From Porpolomopsis calyptriformis (lineage: Eukaryota; Basidiomycota; Agaricomycetes; Agaricales; Hygrophoraceae): 64,000 bases of DNA. A program made the position numbers and the translations under genes. Within the stretch, counting starts at the first letter, position 1, and each line of letters starts with the position of its first letter. The stretch spans positions 186,001 through 250,000 of the forward strand of contig OX621163.1 in NCBI GenBank assembly GCA_951640195.1, in the 5' to 3' direction. Positions 1 through 10,500 of the stretch are shown one piece after another. The notes under the pieces were generated by a model. That model was given only the letters and a program-made list of their open reading frames with translations. It had not been told where the DNA came from and searched no databases.

Positions 1-36
1 AGCAGCACATCAATAGATAATGAATAGAAACTGTCC

Positions 37-2716
37 CTATGGCGGTGGAAGAAAAAGTTCGGTGGATAAACATTTTTCTTCACTGAGCGCCATCCAATGC
101 TCTCCACTGACGAGTACTTCTGACTCCATAGCTGTCAGGCTGATTCCTGCCCTTTCTAGTATCGCCTTGATCTGTTTCTGGGCCTCGTTGATTTCTCCTT
201 CTTCCTCCTGAAAAAGGACATCCCACTCGGTCATCGGAAGGTCTGGCCTTTTCTGCTCACCCGGCAAAAGGTACTCATTCGATTTGAGAATCATTCTGGC
301 CAGCGCCAAGAATGGCCGTCGATATATTTCTGGAAAGCTAGCTTTTAAACAAAAATGAGGGGATATCATTCATTCATGTGCTCACTTCGACTTTTGGCGA
401 CATGTGGAAGCGCTAAAACCATGCGAGAAAGCAACCTTGAGACGTGGTGATTTGCATTTGTTGAAAAATGACCATGCATATGGTCGAAGTCCCGCGATTG
501 TTCAGTGAGGTGAAGCGTCTCATAGGTATAAAAGTGACCTCCCGAACAATAGCTTGGCGTGGGGGTGTATACGGCATGCCAAATGCCAGGAGGCATAATT
601 CTGACACATAGAATCAATATATGAGCATGAGTAATCAATTTTTAGAGCGTTAATAATATAAAAACTTACAGAATCTCCCCTGCAGAAAGAAACATCGTGA
701 AAATCTGAGCATGTTGATTCAGTTGGTGTAGTTGACTGAAGCAAATATCCTTGTGCAGGCTGCGCAACTTGTTCCGGGAGTTGTGACTTTTTGTGTATCT
801 AGGTCGAATAATGGCCCAAATTTTTATCCCGGCGTGCGCATAGATCCAGGTACACAAGCCGTTAGCATCCTTGTGGGGGAATGTTACGAAGCCAGCATGC
901 GTCAGCAGGTTCCACTGCATCATTTGCCAGGTGCACATCCGAATAACCTGTGGCCCTGGAAGGACTAGTTCTTGTCGAGTATTCGGCATCTTGTGATGCT
1001 TCGACTTGTCCTTTGGAGGGTGCTTCCAAAACTTCGCGAATGATTCATGTTTTGTGAGCTGGAATGCGAGTGCTTCGTCACTTATTCGACTGTTAAGGTT
1101 ACTTGTTGAAATAAGCCAATGTACAAGCTCTCAGCACTCTTACCATATAATAGAGGGGGCGGCATTTCTCAGTGAAGGGGCATCCAGGATATTTCCACAG
1201 ATGTCTACACCCTCAGATGCCTCGATAAACTCCCCCAGGGAAGAGTGGCTGTGGATGATGCCATCTGACTCCTTCTTGGACCTACCGACTGCACGCAATC
1301 TTGCATCTATACAATATTAAACCACAGTAATCGTAGAGATGGATTTTACGTACCATGCCACTGAACTGGCTGGCTTAATGGACCCCTTGCTGCCTCGATC
1401 TCCTCCTTACAAAACGTCTCCGGACCTTCAAGATGTTGACCCTGTAATATAATGCATCGCTGATTAGCGAGATGGAGTCGCACGGCTTCATCGATGGCAT
1501 GAAGTGGTTGGGAAGGTTCTCTTGGTGGGATAACGACATAGTTAGTTTCATCCAAGTCCCAGTTGTTTATCGAATGGGTTGCAGATGAACCATCAGGTGA
1601 TTTGGCAAGCACCTCAACTAATTTAGCGTCCTTAACAAAGCTTCAGTTAGCTGATCAAGAACGAGCACAAAATGATGGACGGACTGCATTTTGATGGCCC
1701 GGAACGTGAACCCATGGAAGTACGGTTTGCGACCCATTGGCCCATTGAATCGAGGATGCGTCCTGGGGAAAGTTCACTCCCCTCAACGAAGTAAAGTAGT
1801 CGTGCTTATTCTGGGTGAGGGGTGCTGATGTTATGCGTTATCTTCTTCTTCATAAGGATGATGCGATGCGAATAACTTCACATACCAGATATCGTAGCTG
1901 GTTGATGTTTTTTTCGACTCGTGGGTTCTTCATCATCGGACAAAGATCGTTTTTGGGGAAGACTAGCGGCGCTCACTCCTTGGCCCAGTTCATTGGGATG
2001 GTTGATGAATCCGATCGCAATAAGATATTGCAGCGAGTCAGATTTCTCTTGAGCGGCATCGCTTGAAGTGCCAGCCGTCGCTGGAGAGTCTGACCAAGTG
2101 TCGGTCGCAAGCATCTCGTTCCCAAATGACACGACCCTGGATATGTGACTCTTCCAATCTTCAGTGAGCGATTTAATATCAGCTGTTGCACCCAATATTG
2201 ATAAGATTACTCACCATATTGAGTCGGATCGTCATCTTCATAAGGCAGACGGTTCTCGTTTTTGCAACGATCGGCATAGAGTTGGCGACCTGTTTGAGAG
2301 TGTCCAAATGAATGGTAGACTCTGACGGCCCATTGCTTCACCGTCTTCAATCGCAATGATGCTTGAGTGAGCAGTTTACGATCCTCAAACCACAACTCAT
2401 GCTGCACGGCCAAACAGAGGTTCTGGAGGTACTGTTTGATTCGTCCTGCATGTCGTACCTGGTTCTCTGCTTCAAGGCAGCTGTGGCGATGACTCAGGTC
2501 AAGGAAAGCAAGGATAGAGCGGTAATGGATGTGTATTTCGCGAGATCGCAGTGAGTTGTTGTGGTAGAAAAAGAGCTTGAATGTTGTTTGGGTTGATAAT
2601 TCTGAGAAGCGCCAGAAATTGGACGGTTTATTCAAGAGGGTGGATGTCTTGGCTGGCCATAAAGCCTCATCATCAAATAGCTCTCCTTCTTTGTTGGCTA
2701 TCGGTTGGGTGGCCAT
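37..2716 (-). CDS. JmjC-domain protein (multi-exon, possibly frameshifted), copy 1
   Basis: The start is the ATG at 2716. The first exon (to about 2208) encodes a module ending in the motif WAVRVYHSFGHS. A low-complexity, basic linker lies at about 1873-2193. From about 1650 down to 37 the exons give a JmjC fold. The HKD metal site has its His at 873-875 and Asp at 867-869. The second His, in PPGIWHAVYTP, is at 576-578, followed by GGHFYTYETLH. JmjC proteins are Fe(II)/2-oxoglutarate oxygenases, usually histone or protein demethylases or hydroxylases; the substrate here is unknown. Introns are about 50 nt. Two reading-frame changes, near 1718 (between VHVPG and AIKMQS) and near 1000, could not be explained by a clear intron, so the gene may be a recent pseudogene. 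The alternative is two adjacent genes, the module ending near 1650 and the JmjC part separate. Confidence 0.75.
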
Positions 2717-3365
2717 GATAATGAACGTATGTGTGGGGGTCACGTGGGTATTTATTCGATTAAAGAGTTTGAAAGCTACAAAGACGATATGATTCTATCC
2801 AGGACTTGGATTAGATCATGTGCTATAAATGAATGCCGTATTCTCAAGTTTGAGGGTGACAAAGAAGCCCTGACATTTTCTTTGCCATTTGATTCATTCC
2901 ACTACTCCTTCATCTGGTTGAAGGAGTTATAAATATTACGGTGAAAACCATCATCCTCATTATAATTTATTGAAGTGAAGGATACAGATTGTGGAGGTGT
3001 GAGGTATACCGCTGAGGAAAGGTGGCTACAATGATCTGTAAGTCCCATGGTAACTTGCAGCTGCTGTTCGCATGTAAAAAAACAAAAAACATCAAGAAAC
3101 TTTCATTATCATCTTCGTCTTCATCTTCGTCTTCATCTTCCTTTCGAATCGTGGAGGAATGGTAACACTGTTATCGGAGAATTGAGGCTGCCCCCCCTCT
3201 ATCTCAGCTTGGATCTTGGATCAGTATCAGCTTGGTAAATTCATCTGAATGAAATGCACCATGGGATCCCACTGGCTGATCATTATCAGCTGAAAGATTC
3301 ATTGCTAGCTGTGAAATACTAAATGATCACAATGAGTGAATGTGAACCATGTGTGTCTTACAGAC
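2717..3365. other. Intergenic, with TTC/GTC-rich microsatellite
   Basis: There is no convincing gene here. Positions 3111-3141 hold a short imperfect array of atcttcgtcttc units. A CACGTG hexamer at 2741-2746 lies about 25 bases upstream of the JmjC start codon. Confidence 0.6.
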
Positions 3366-4354
3366 CTACCCAAGATCAGCCTCATGGGTAGGTGATGATG
3401 TATTTACACCGTATCCATGGGAATCTGGGTTGATATTCTTCTCCTGAACATCGTTAGCCCACTGTTGGGCTGTATTTTCATTGATGCCAGTAGCAAAGAG
3501 AAGCATATAGCATTAGAGCATCCCTAAGCCAAGATGTTGATTTCATTTACTCTCACCGTTAACTCCAAGGAACAAAGCAAGCGCACAGGTCACAGAGTGC
3601 CCTCTGTCAAACCGGGGAGGTTTCGTGTGTGATTCTAGCTGCTGGAGACATAGCTGGAACCCCCTGCTTAGCCAGTTTGTATGGGTTTCGAATAAAGTAT
3701 GCCATTCTATGTAGTTTGAATTGGAAAGCATGATGAGATAAGGGAAGCTTGTGTATGCAGAAGCTGCCTCTTACGGTATAAGGTTGGGTCTTCATGGGTG
3801 TATGGAGTCCACCCATTTGCCTTGCATTTCTGAAGGTACTCCCGTCTGCCGAAGAAAGAGTGGCCAAAAAAGTGATTCATTCTAACTGCCCACGGTATTG
3901 TCGTTTTAGGTTGGAAGCTAGAGCCAAAGCTGCCATGGTTTTGTGATAACTCAACCCAGAGATCAGACCTGAGCCTTTCCAGGTAACGTGTGATACGATT
4001 TGCACTGGGATGAGGGTTAGCAACATTCGCCCAGTATTCAAGGTCAAGAAGAGCGATCTGAAGTGTGGTCGATAGAGGGAGAGTGTAGTGTCGATGTTTG
4101 TTTCTGCTTTTGCAAAAAGCATGTAAAATGATCTGCTTTTGCTGGTTCAATTTGAGGGTCAAGTCAGGTTGTGTGAAAGGGTGGCTGATTTCCTCAAAGA
4201 GCCAGATGGTGTCGCTTGGTGGAACAGGAGAGCGATCGTTCGACCACCGATTATTATCCGCATCCAAGCATCGAGAAGAACACATCATTTGGTTCCAAGG
4301 GTAGTTACATTTGGGGGTGGGTGGATAACTGCATGAAAACAAGATAATCAGCAT
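3366..4354 (-). CDS. Unrecognised protein, paralogue of the JmjC N-terminal module, copy 1
   Basis: I do not know a function. The protein shares with the first exon of the JmjC gene (2208-2716) and with the gene at 50854-52288 a pattern of spaced motifs: a WLFEE-type start, a leucine-rich LDLEYW segment, an RYLERLR segment, and W-A-V-R with F-G-H-S followed by a GW..Y...DP..Y ending. Exons follow GT-AG rules: a first exon to about 3775, a second to about 3557 that continues with WHTLFETHTNW, and a last short exon ending at a TAG at 3366-3368. The start is uncertain; the ATG at 4354 may be replaced by an internal one near 4288 after a possible intron. It has no JmjC part, so it may be a truncated duplicate or a stand-alone partner. 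Position 4260 (Ala codon) is Val in copy 2. Confidence 0.6.
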
Positions 4355-4822
4355 AAAATTTATCTAGATGTGGTGAAAAAATAAGCATTCATTCAATCGC
4401 ATGCGTATAGCCATTGTGGTGCTGGAAGTAGTTTCGTGTGTGAGTCACAGCTCTTGATCACTACTTAGGCTCCTCACACATCACTTCATAGCACATCACT
4501 TCATAAGTACATAACAGCTAGTTGATATTCACGCATACACAGACAAGATAGCTGGGAGTTAATCAATACAGTATCAAAGCAACTTGATATGTTATGCGTG
4601 ACATCACATTTGCATACCAAAATGGGATGGGAGTGGCGCATGTGAACTTGCTAATTTACACCTGCACACAGCTCAACATGTCTACACAGGTTTAGCACAA
4701 ATCGTATGTAGTAGACTTATATAGTAACTAGCTTGGAATGCAGCAATACAAGTTGATTAATATTTGTGGAAAGTTTGATGCGACATGCATGCAGCGTAAT
4801 AGATGCTAATTCAGTAATTTTA
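4355..4822. other. Intergenic, nothing recognised
   Basis: This AT-rich stretch lies downstream of the sirtuin gene and upstream of the module paralogue. A short direct repeat, cacatcacttcata, occurs twice near 4480-4505. No open frame of note was seen. Confidence 0.6.
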
Positions 4823-5973
4823 TCAAGACCATAACCTCCATGATGGTCTGTAGTTAAGCTTTCTGTCTCCATAGAGAACCTGAACCTGAGTGTGGTTGCT
4901 TTCGAGCATTTCACCTGACGCAATCATCTCCTCCATCCTTTTCAATGCCAACCGTGCAAACTCTTCACAGTCCATGTCTATCCAAGCGTCGAATATACCA
5001 GCCCACGTAGCTGTGTTTGTAAAGGTATTATTGAGATATATAACTTGAGGCGATGCTTGTAAACTGGATTTGGGGGAATTTTTTGCTAAGATTCTAGCGG
5101 ACTGCTTGATAAAGTCAGTAGTACCCTTCACTTTCAAGCTAGTGCCAACCACAAGGAGAAGATCTAGTTGGCGACTGGGGGTGGTAGTTAACCCAAGATC
5201 ATTTTGCTGCACGTTTGCTATTTCTTCTCCTCGAGGATGTGGTTCTCCGTAAAGAATGATATTGGGTCGGAGTCGAGGCACAGTCGTTCTGCGTTTGCCC
5301 TGCTCTACCCTCTTTTCCATATTGATTTGACATTCAGTGCATTCTGGTAGTTGGCCCTCTTTCAAAGAGGGGTAGTATGGTTCGAGGATAAAAATGGAGG
5401 AGCAGCCAGGGCATCGTAGTTCCTCTAGGGATCCATGCAATGGAATGCATCGGGCTGGTCCATCACTGGGGTGAATTTCTGAGGACATATGTAACCCAGC
5501 CTTGAGCTCCAAACCATCGATATTTTGAGTGTAAACACGGAGTAACACTCCTTGGAGGTCTAGAGCACGAAGGAAATGGTGGAAGGCAGTGGGTTGTGCG
5601 ATCGCCGCTTTCTCAGCAAGGGTGGCAATGAGCTGACAATGCAGTGATTGTTGCTTTTGGGTCTAGAACATTAACTTGGTCAACTAATCCTCACTTGAAC
5701 ATATATTTCTCACTACGAGGGATGAGCTAGTAAGCAGATCAGTCAGGTTGACTCCGGTAAATCCAGATAGTGCGTTGCCAGTATATAAGCCGTCTGGTCC
5801 TCTAAAACATGGAATACCTGCAGCCACGGATATTCCTGCTCCTAGAGAGTAGGTAAGTATTTGAATGAAACATGATGATGGGTCGATTTACCACAGAGCA
5901 CGACGATTCTCTTTGCTTTCAGTATTCCATCCATTAGATCTGTTGCACTTTGTTTTATAGTGGAGGGGAACAT
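4823..5973 (-). CDS. Sir2-family NAD-dependent deacylase (sirtuin), copy 1, intact
   Basis: Three exons (5973-5892, 5841-5714, 5662-4823) with introns of 50 and 51 nt give 349 residues. All core sirtuin motifs are present in order: GAGIS with the following GIPCFRG (NAD binding), TQNIDGLE, the catalytic His in PLHGS, two zinc-ligand pairs (CPGC and CTEC), and GTSLKVKG of the Rossmann fold. Sirtuins remove acyl groups from lysine, using NAD and giving O-acyl-ADP-ribose and nicotinamide. The first exon is short (27 codons before GAGIS), so there is no long targeting extension; the site is probably nuclear or cytosolic. It sits between a JmjC gene and a BAH-PHD gene on the same strand, which suggests a chromatin role. 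Copy 2 (57407-58557) has a stop codon. The call is firm; the exact class is not. Confidence 0.93.
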
Positions 5974-6045
5974 AATAGCTGAGTTTTTAGCAGTAACACG
6001 GTGAAGGATAGTAGGTATTAGATAAGCTAGAAGAATGGTAAGGTA

Positions 6046-7411
6046 TCAAATAAGCAAATCTGAGCTACACCGAGGGCAAGTATAGTATGTTTGGTCTGTA
6101 ACGACTAATGGCTCATAAGAGTCTGTGTTATCTATGCCGAATTCTGCCTCAAGCCAGTTTTCCCAGTCAGTGTCTATCATATTTAACCGAGACTCCTCAA
6201 TGAGGTGAGCAGCTATCCATCCAGAGGCTTGGACGACACTGCGTTCCTGTGAAGAAAGCAACTTTCTAGCCTTGTTCACGATCCTAATATTTCCGGCTGT
6301 AAAATAAGTGAGACCTCCCCTAGCTGTGGGTTGGAAAGCAACTTGAAGTATAATTTTTGGGGTGTCGGCAAACTTCTCTATAGCATAGAGATTGTTAAGA
6401 TACTGCTGCTGGGTAATGTTGGCAGGGGTTCCTAGGCAAGTAAGATGGGACCATCTTTTGCAGGACCAGCAGTAGCGTTGTTCCTCTGTATCGGGGGACC
6501 AAAGTGAATAACAGTGAGTTGCGCCACATATTTCTGGCTCGCCCTACCACCCAATAGATTACTACAGGGTATATGTTTAGTTCAATGAACGCACCTTCAA
6601 TGCCTGCCTATGCCCATCCCAGAAGTATCTAATAGAAATTTTAGTATAATAGATGGGTTGGTATTATCGTCAAGCTTACCGCATGTAATACGCGGTTACT
6701 GGAGGTTGATCTTCGATCTGATTTTTAATAATAACAATGTCGATTGTATCTACAGTTTAATTTTCAGTTCAGTTCAGTTCATTCTTTTATATCTGCTTCT
6801 CGATATAATAACCCTCACCTTCCAAGGCTTGCGCATCAATGATATCTGTAGAATCAGAGCCACACAGCTCTTGCTTTCCAAATGTGTTTATATACCTGTC
6901 AAGAGTAAGAAGAACATAGAGTGACAGGAGAAGGAGTAGGTTTTGAGATGCAACCTTTTAGTATCAGCCTTAACATCACTTCTCTCCAACAACTGCTTGG
7001 CTGTATACATCCATGAAACCTTAGCAAGATACTTGTTCTAAAGCACATTGTCAACATTGGGTAGGGTAGCTTGAGCAGGTGTATCACCTTAGTAGTTTTT
7101 CTTATTTGTAGGATCAAACCTTTCCAGTAGTCGTCCATTATAATATTATTTTCTTCCTTTGCATGGAGGCCAAGGTGACGGATGAGGCAGCTGTGTTTGA
7201 GGGAAATAATCAAATGACTACTATTCAAGCATTATCGATAAACACTTACAAGTCATTCTTAACGAATTTGCAAGGAGAGCCTATAAAGTTTTGATTCGGA
7301 ACAAATAGAACAAGGCATAGGTGATATCTCACCATCATTTGGATTAGGAACCTCGAGGTATTCTACGACTTTTGCAGATTTCCATTGTTTTTCCTCGGTT
7401 GTAGGTGCCAT
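6046..7411 (-). CDS. BAH-PHD chromatin-reader protein, copy 1
   Basis: The gene has about seven short exons starting at the ATG at 7411. The N-terminal half resembles a BAH domain: a CKFVKND entry, YWKG, AKVSWMYTAKQLLE, and QELCGSDSTDIID near the end. A short linker exon (YYMRYFWDGH) joins it to a PHD-type finger with Cys/His spacing C..HCYSLWSP...CWSCKRWSHLTC (about 6540-6425). A C-terminal pair YTCPRCSSDLL ends at 6046 and may be half of another zinc site. BAH and PHD domains bind histone tails or nucleosomes; the combination occurs in fungal silencing factors. I infer a nuclear reader that could recruit its neighbours, the sirtuin and the JmjC protein. It is divergently transcribed from the large gene at 7541, only 129 bases away. 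Some exon edges are approximate. Confidence 0.75.
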
Positions 7412-7540
7412 AATAATAAATCTACGGACCAATGTTGATTATTCGTATTATATTCCCACAGCTATATATATGTCACGTGAATGTAGATACACTTTGTCTC
7501 GACTATTGCACAAACATAGCTCTCGATCTTAACCTCCAAT
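7412..7540. promoter_or_regulatory. Shared divergent promoter, BAH-PHD gene and large C48-like gene
   Basis: Only 129 bases separate the two start codons (7411 minus, 7541 plus). The interval contains a TATA-like tract (gctatatatatg, about 7461-7472) immediately followed by an E-box CACGTG at 7474-7479. It is preserved in copy 2 except for nearby 7509 C to T. Co-regulation is an inference. Confidence 0.5.
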
Positions 7541-10500
7541 ATGGCAAACCAGGCAAATGAAGGTGCAGATTATGACAGTGATATAGATAGGATCATAGCT
7601 ATGTCCTCACTAGCCAAGGTAAGCCTATCCCTAGTAGTTATGTATCTAATTCGATTCACACAATTAAATCATTACGAGGCTAATAAAACCATAATAAACC
7701 AGGAAGGGGATTCGACTTCTAGTGGTTCAGATGATAGTGATATACGTAATATCCTGAATATGCCTTGTGCAGAGAAGATGCCAATGCCAATACCGATGCT
7801 AGGAGAAAAACATATGCCTTCCAAAAAACATATATTAATCAACAAAAAGCCAGTATACTCAGTAAGTGTATATCTGTTTTCAAGGTTAAAGTGCTCACAT
7901 TATTACAGACAACGTTAATTAGCCTAAATCATCTTAACATCCAGAATTCGGATCAGCAATATATATCGATACCTCCATTGGCTCCCTTAGGTCCCCAGCC
8001 AGGTCCTTCAAGGGTCCAAAACGCAATAAGTAGAAAGGATAATGACGCTGTATGTCTCAATTAACCTATGACAATAATAACTTACATTTATTTATTTTCC
8101 AGGTGGCGAAAGCATGGTATGTATTTTAAGAGAAATCATAAGATACTTGCGTATTAATACTGGTTAGGTTTAGTGATTATAGCTCTCCTTCAGAGCCTTC
8201 GGTGGATATTAGAAGGAACAACTCGCGATTTGAAACCAGACACCGGTGAATAAATCTATCATTCGAAATGTTAGGTTAAATACTAAACTTTTAGAAGCTC
8301 AACAAGCCGATCATCGTCGCCAGCTAGCAATAACGGATCAGATTTCATTGGATCCAGTGAAAGTGACAGCGCTCATTCTCATTTACTAGCAAAAAATGCC
8401 ATTCGATTGAATCTACCACGATCTGAGCAAGAGCTTTTTATAGGTATGTTCTTATATTATTGGTGGTGATTAGACTCATTAAGGATATTAGACACGAAGC
8501 TAGCAGATCCAAGGATATGGGCTTCAGCTTGTCAATCATTGGGATCTGCTAAGCCTGGAAACCACCTGGATCACGCGGTCATAGAAATTTACCTTTTGAA
8601 ATCATGGTATATGTCCATTCAACCCCAGATGCCATCTCAGAGATATTCCTACTATCTAGACTCGGAAACGGTGAGCAGGGTAATAAGAGAAGAAGAAGAC
8701 ATCCTGTCTACCGAAATCCATAAAACTCTCCTTCTTCCACCTCACGTTGCTATCCCGAAAAAGCCTGTGTTATTTTTCCCTCCACTATCATGGCAATCTT
8801 CTGCAACCCAAAGGCTAGCTTTATTTGATTACCAGCAGGAGAAGGTTCTTGTTTTTAGCCATGGAGCTCCACTCGAAACCAATATGTACTCAGATTGGAC
8901 GGAGTGGAATGGCAACTACTATTGGAGGGCTATTGCTAATGTGTTTGGGTGGATCCTGGGTAGTGAGTTGGATAAGCGAGGTCCCCAAGTAATCGAACCG
9001 AATTGGAATACGGTGAAAATCTCGTTTCTATACAGAAGAAGCATATTCATATACATATTTCAACAGAGTGAGGCCGACACTGGTTCCTGGATGGCATCGC
9101 TTTGCCAAGAAATCTTTGATAATGGTTGGATGTATTCCACAGACATTAACCAACACCCACTTGCACCCAAATTGCAATGTGTTCATGCGATGCGAGAGAG
9201 AATATTTCTCACTGCGCTTCAAACTGTACAAAAATCATATGACTTCTGGAACAAGACTCAGACCCTGCTTCGGTATTCCATGGAACCCAATTCTGAGGTT
9301 GTGAATGATATGAAGGCTGGGCTTTTAAAATTCAAGCGTTTCGAGGTAATAGCACTTGCGCTTGCAACTGCTCGTATGAAGTGTGAGTATTATCTCATTC
9401 CGATTACCTGTGATAATCAATCTAAAGAGGCTACCTATATTAATCAACTAGGCCATCTTCTGGATAGTCACGACAAGGATGGCAATGCCAGCAATGACGA
9501 CAACAATCACAATGATGATGACAATGACAATGACAATGATGACAACGATGATGATTCCATTGTAATCAACCTACCACCTCAGCCTTCCAGAAGGTCTCTA
9601 CCTGAAATCCAACTTCCAGAGGTTGAGCTAAATGGGAATGGGGGTGAAGAAGCATTAGCAACAAGCGTTGATGAGCGGCCTTTTGATGACTACGAATCAG
9701 CTATGTTGGTTTGCTCCAAGGATCAAGCTGATATCATTCCAAACACGTGGACCTTTGACACCAATGGAATGCTTGTATTGGGCAAGCACTGGAGTATCTG
9801 GAGGGATAGAGGCTATAGGTTGCAGGCCGATTTTTTCTCTATGTTCAATAACCAGGAACCGGTTCTCCTCAATGACCACCTTCTTCCACACTGGGATTCA
9901 AGTGATCAAGCAAGTGGATGTTTACCATCATCTCCAGTTGCATACCCATCCTCGTTATCTTCTCATTCTTCTGAGGTGCTGAATTCCCTACCAGCTATGG
10001 ACAACCCAGATGTGACTGTGATGGGTGCTCAGGATATGTTGGATGAGGCGGGAGGGGTGGAAGGGACATCAGAGAGCCAGGGTGTGTTTGTAAAAGGTAA
10101 AGCACGCAACAACAAATTCATCTACTTCGACTTGGAGAAGGATAGAGTAAACCTGGACGATGAAGAAGTGTCAGTGTCGGTGGATATCGACAGCGTCATA
10201 TGGGTCACGCATAAACCACAGTTCATTGGTCCAATCAATATTCACCTTCTTCCACTGTTAGACGACAAACCTCCATTCTCTATCAACAATCATGTCTATG
10301 TCCAGGTTCTACAACCACCTACCACTCGAAATCCTAGGCAGAGGTCTAAAAGGTATCCACTTAGTGCCTTGCCACATACCCATTTCGGGCAGATGGGTCA
10401 AGGATCAGGCCAATTTAACACCTACGTCTTCTTCCCTCGTATGATTAGGAAAGACCCAGGAACGCATAGAATGACTACTCTGATGCCAAGGGAGGTACAG

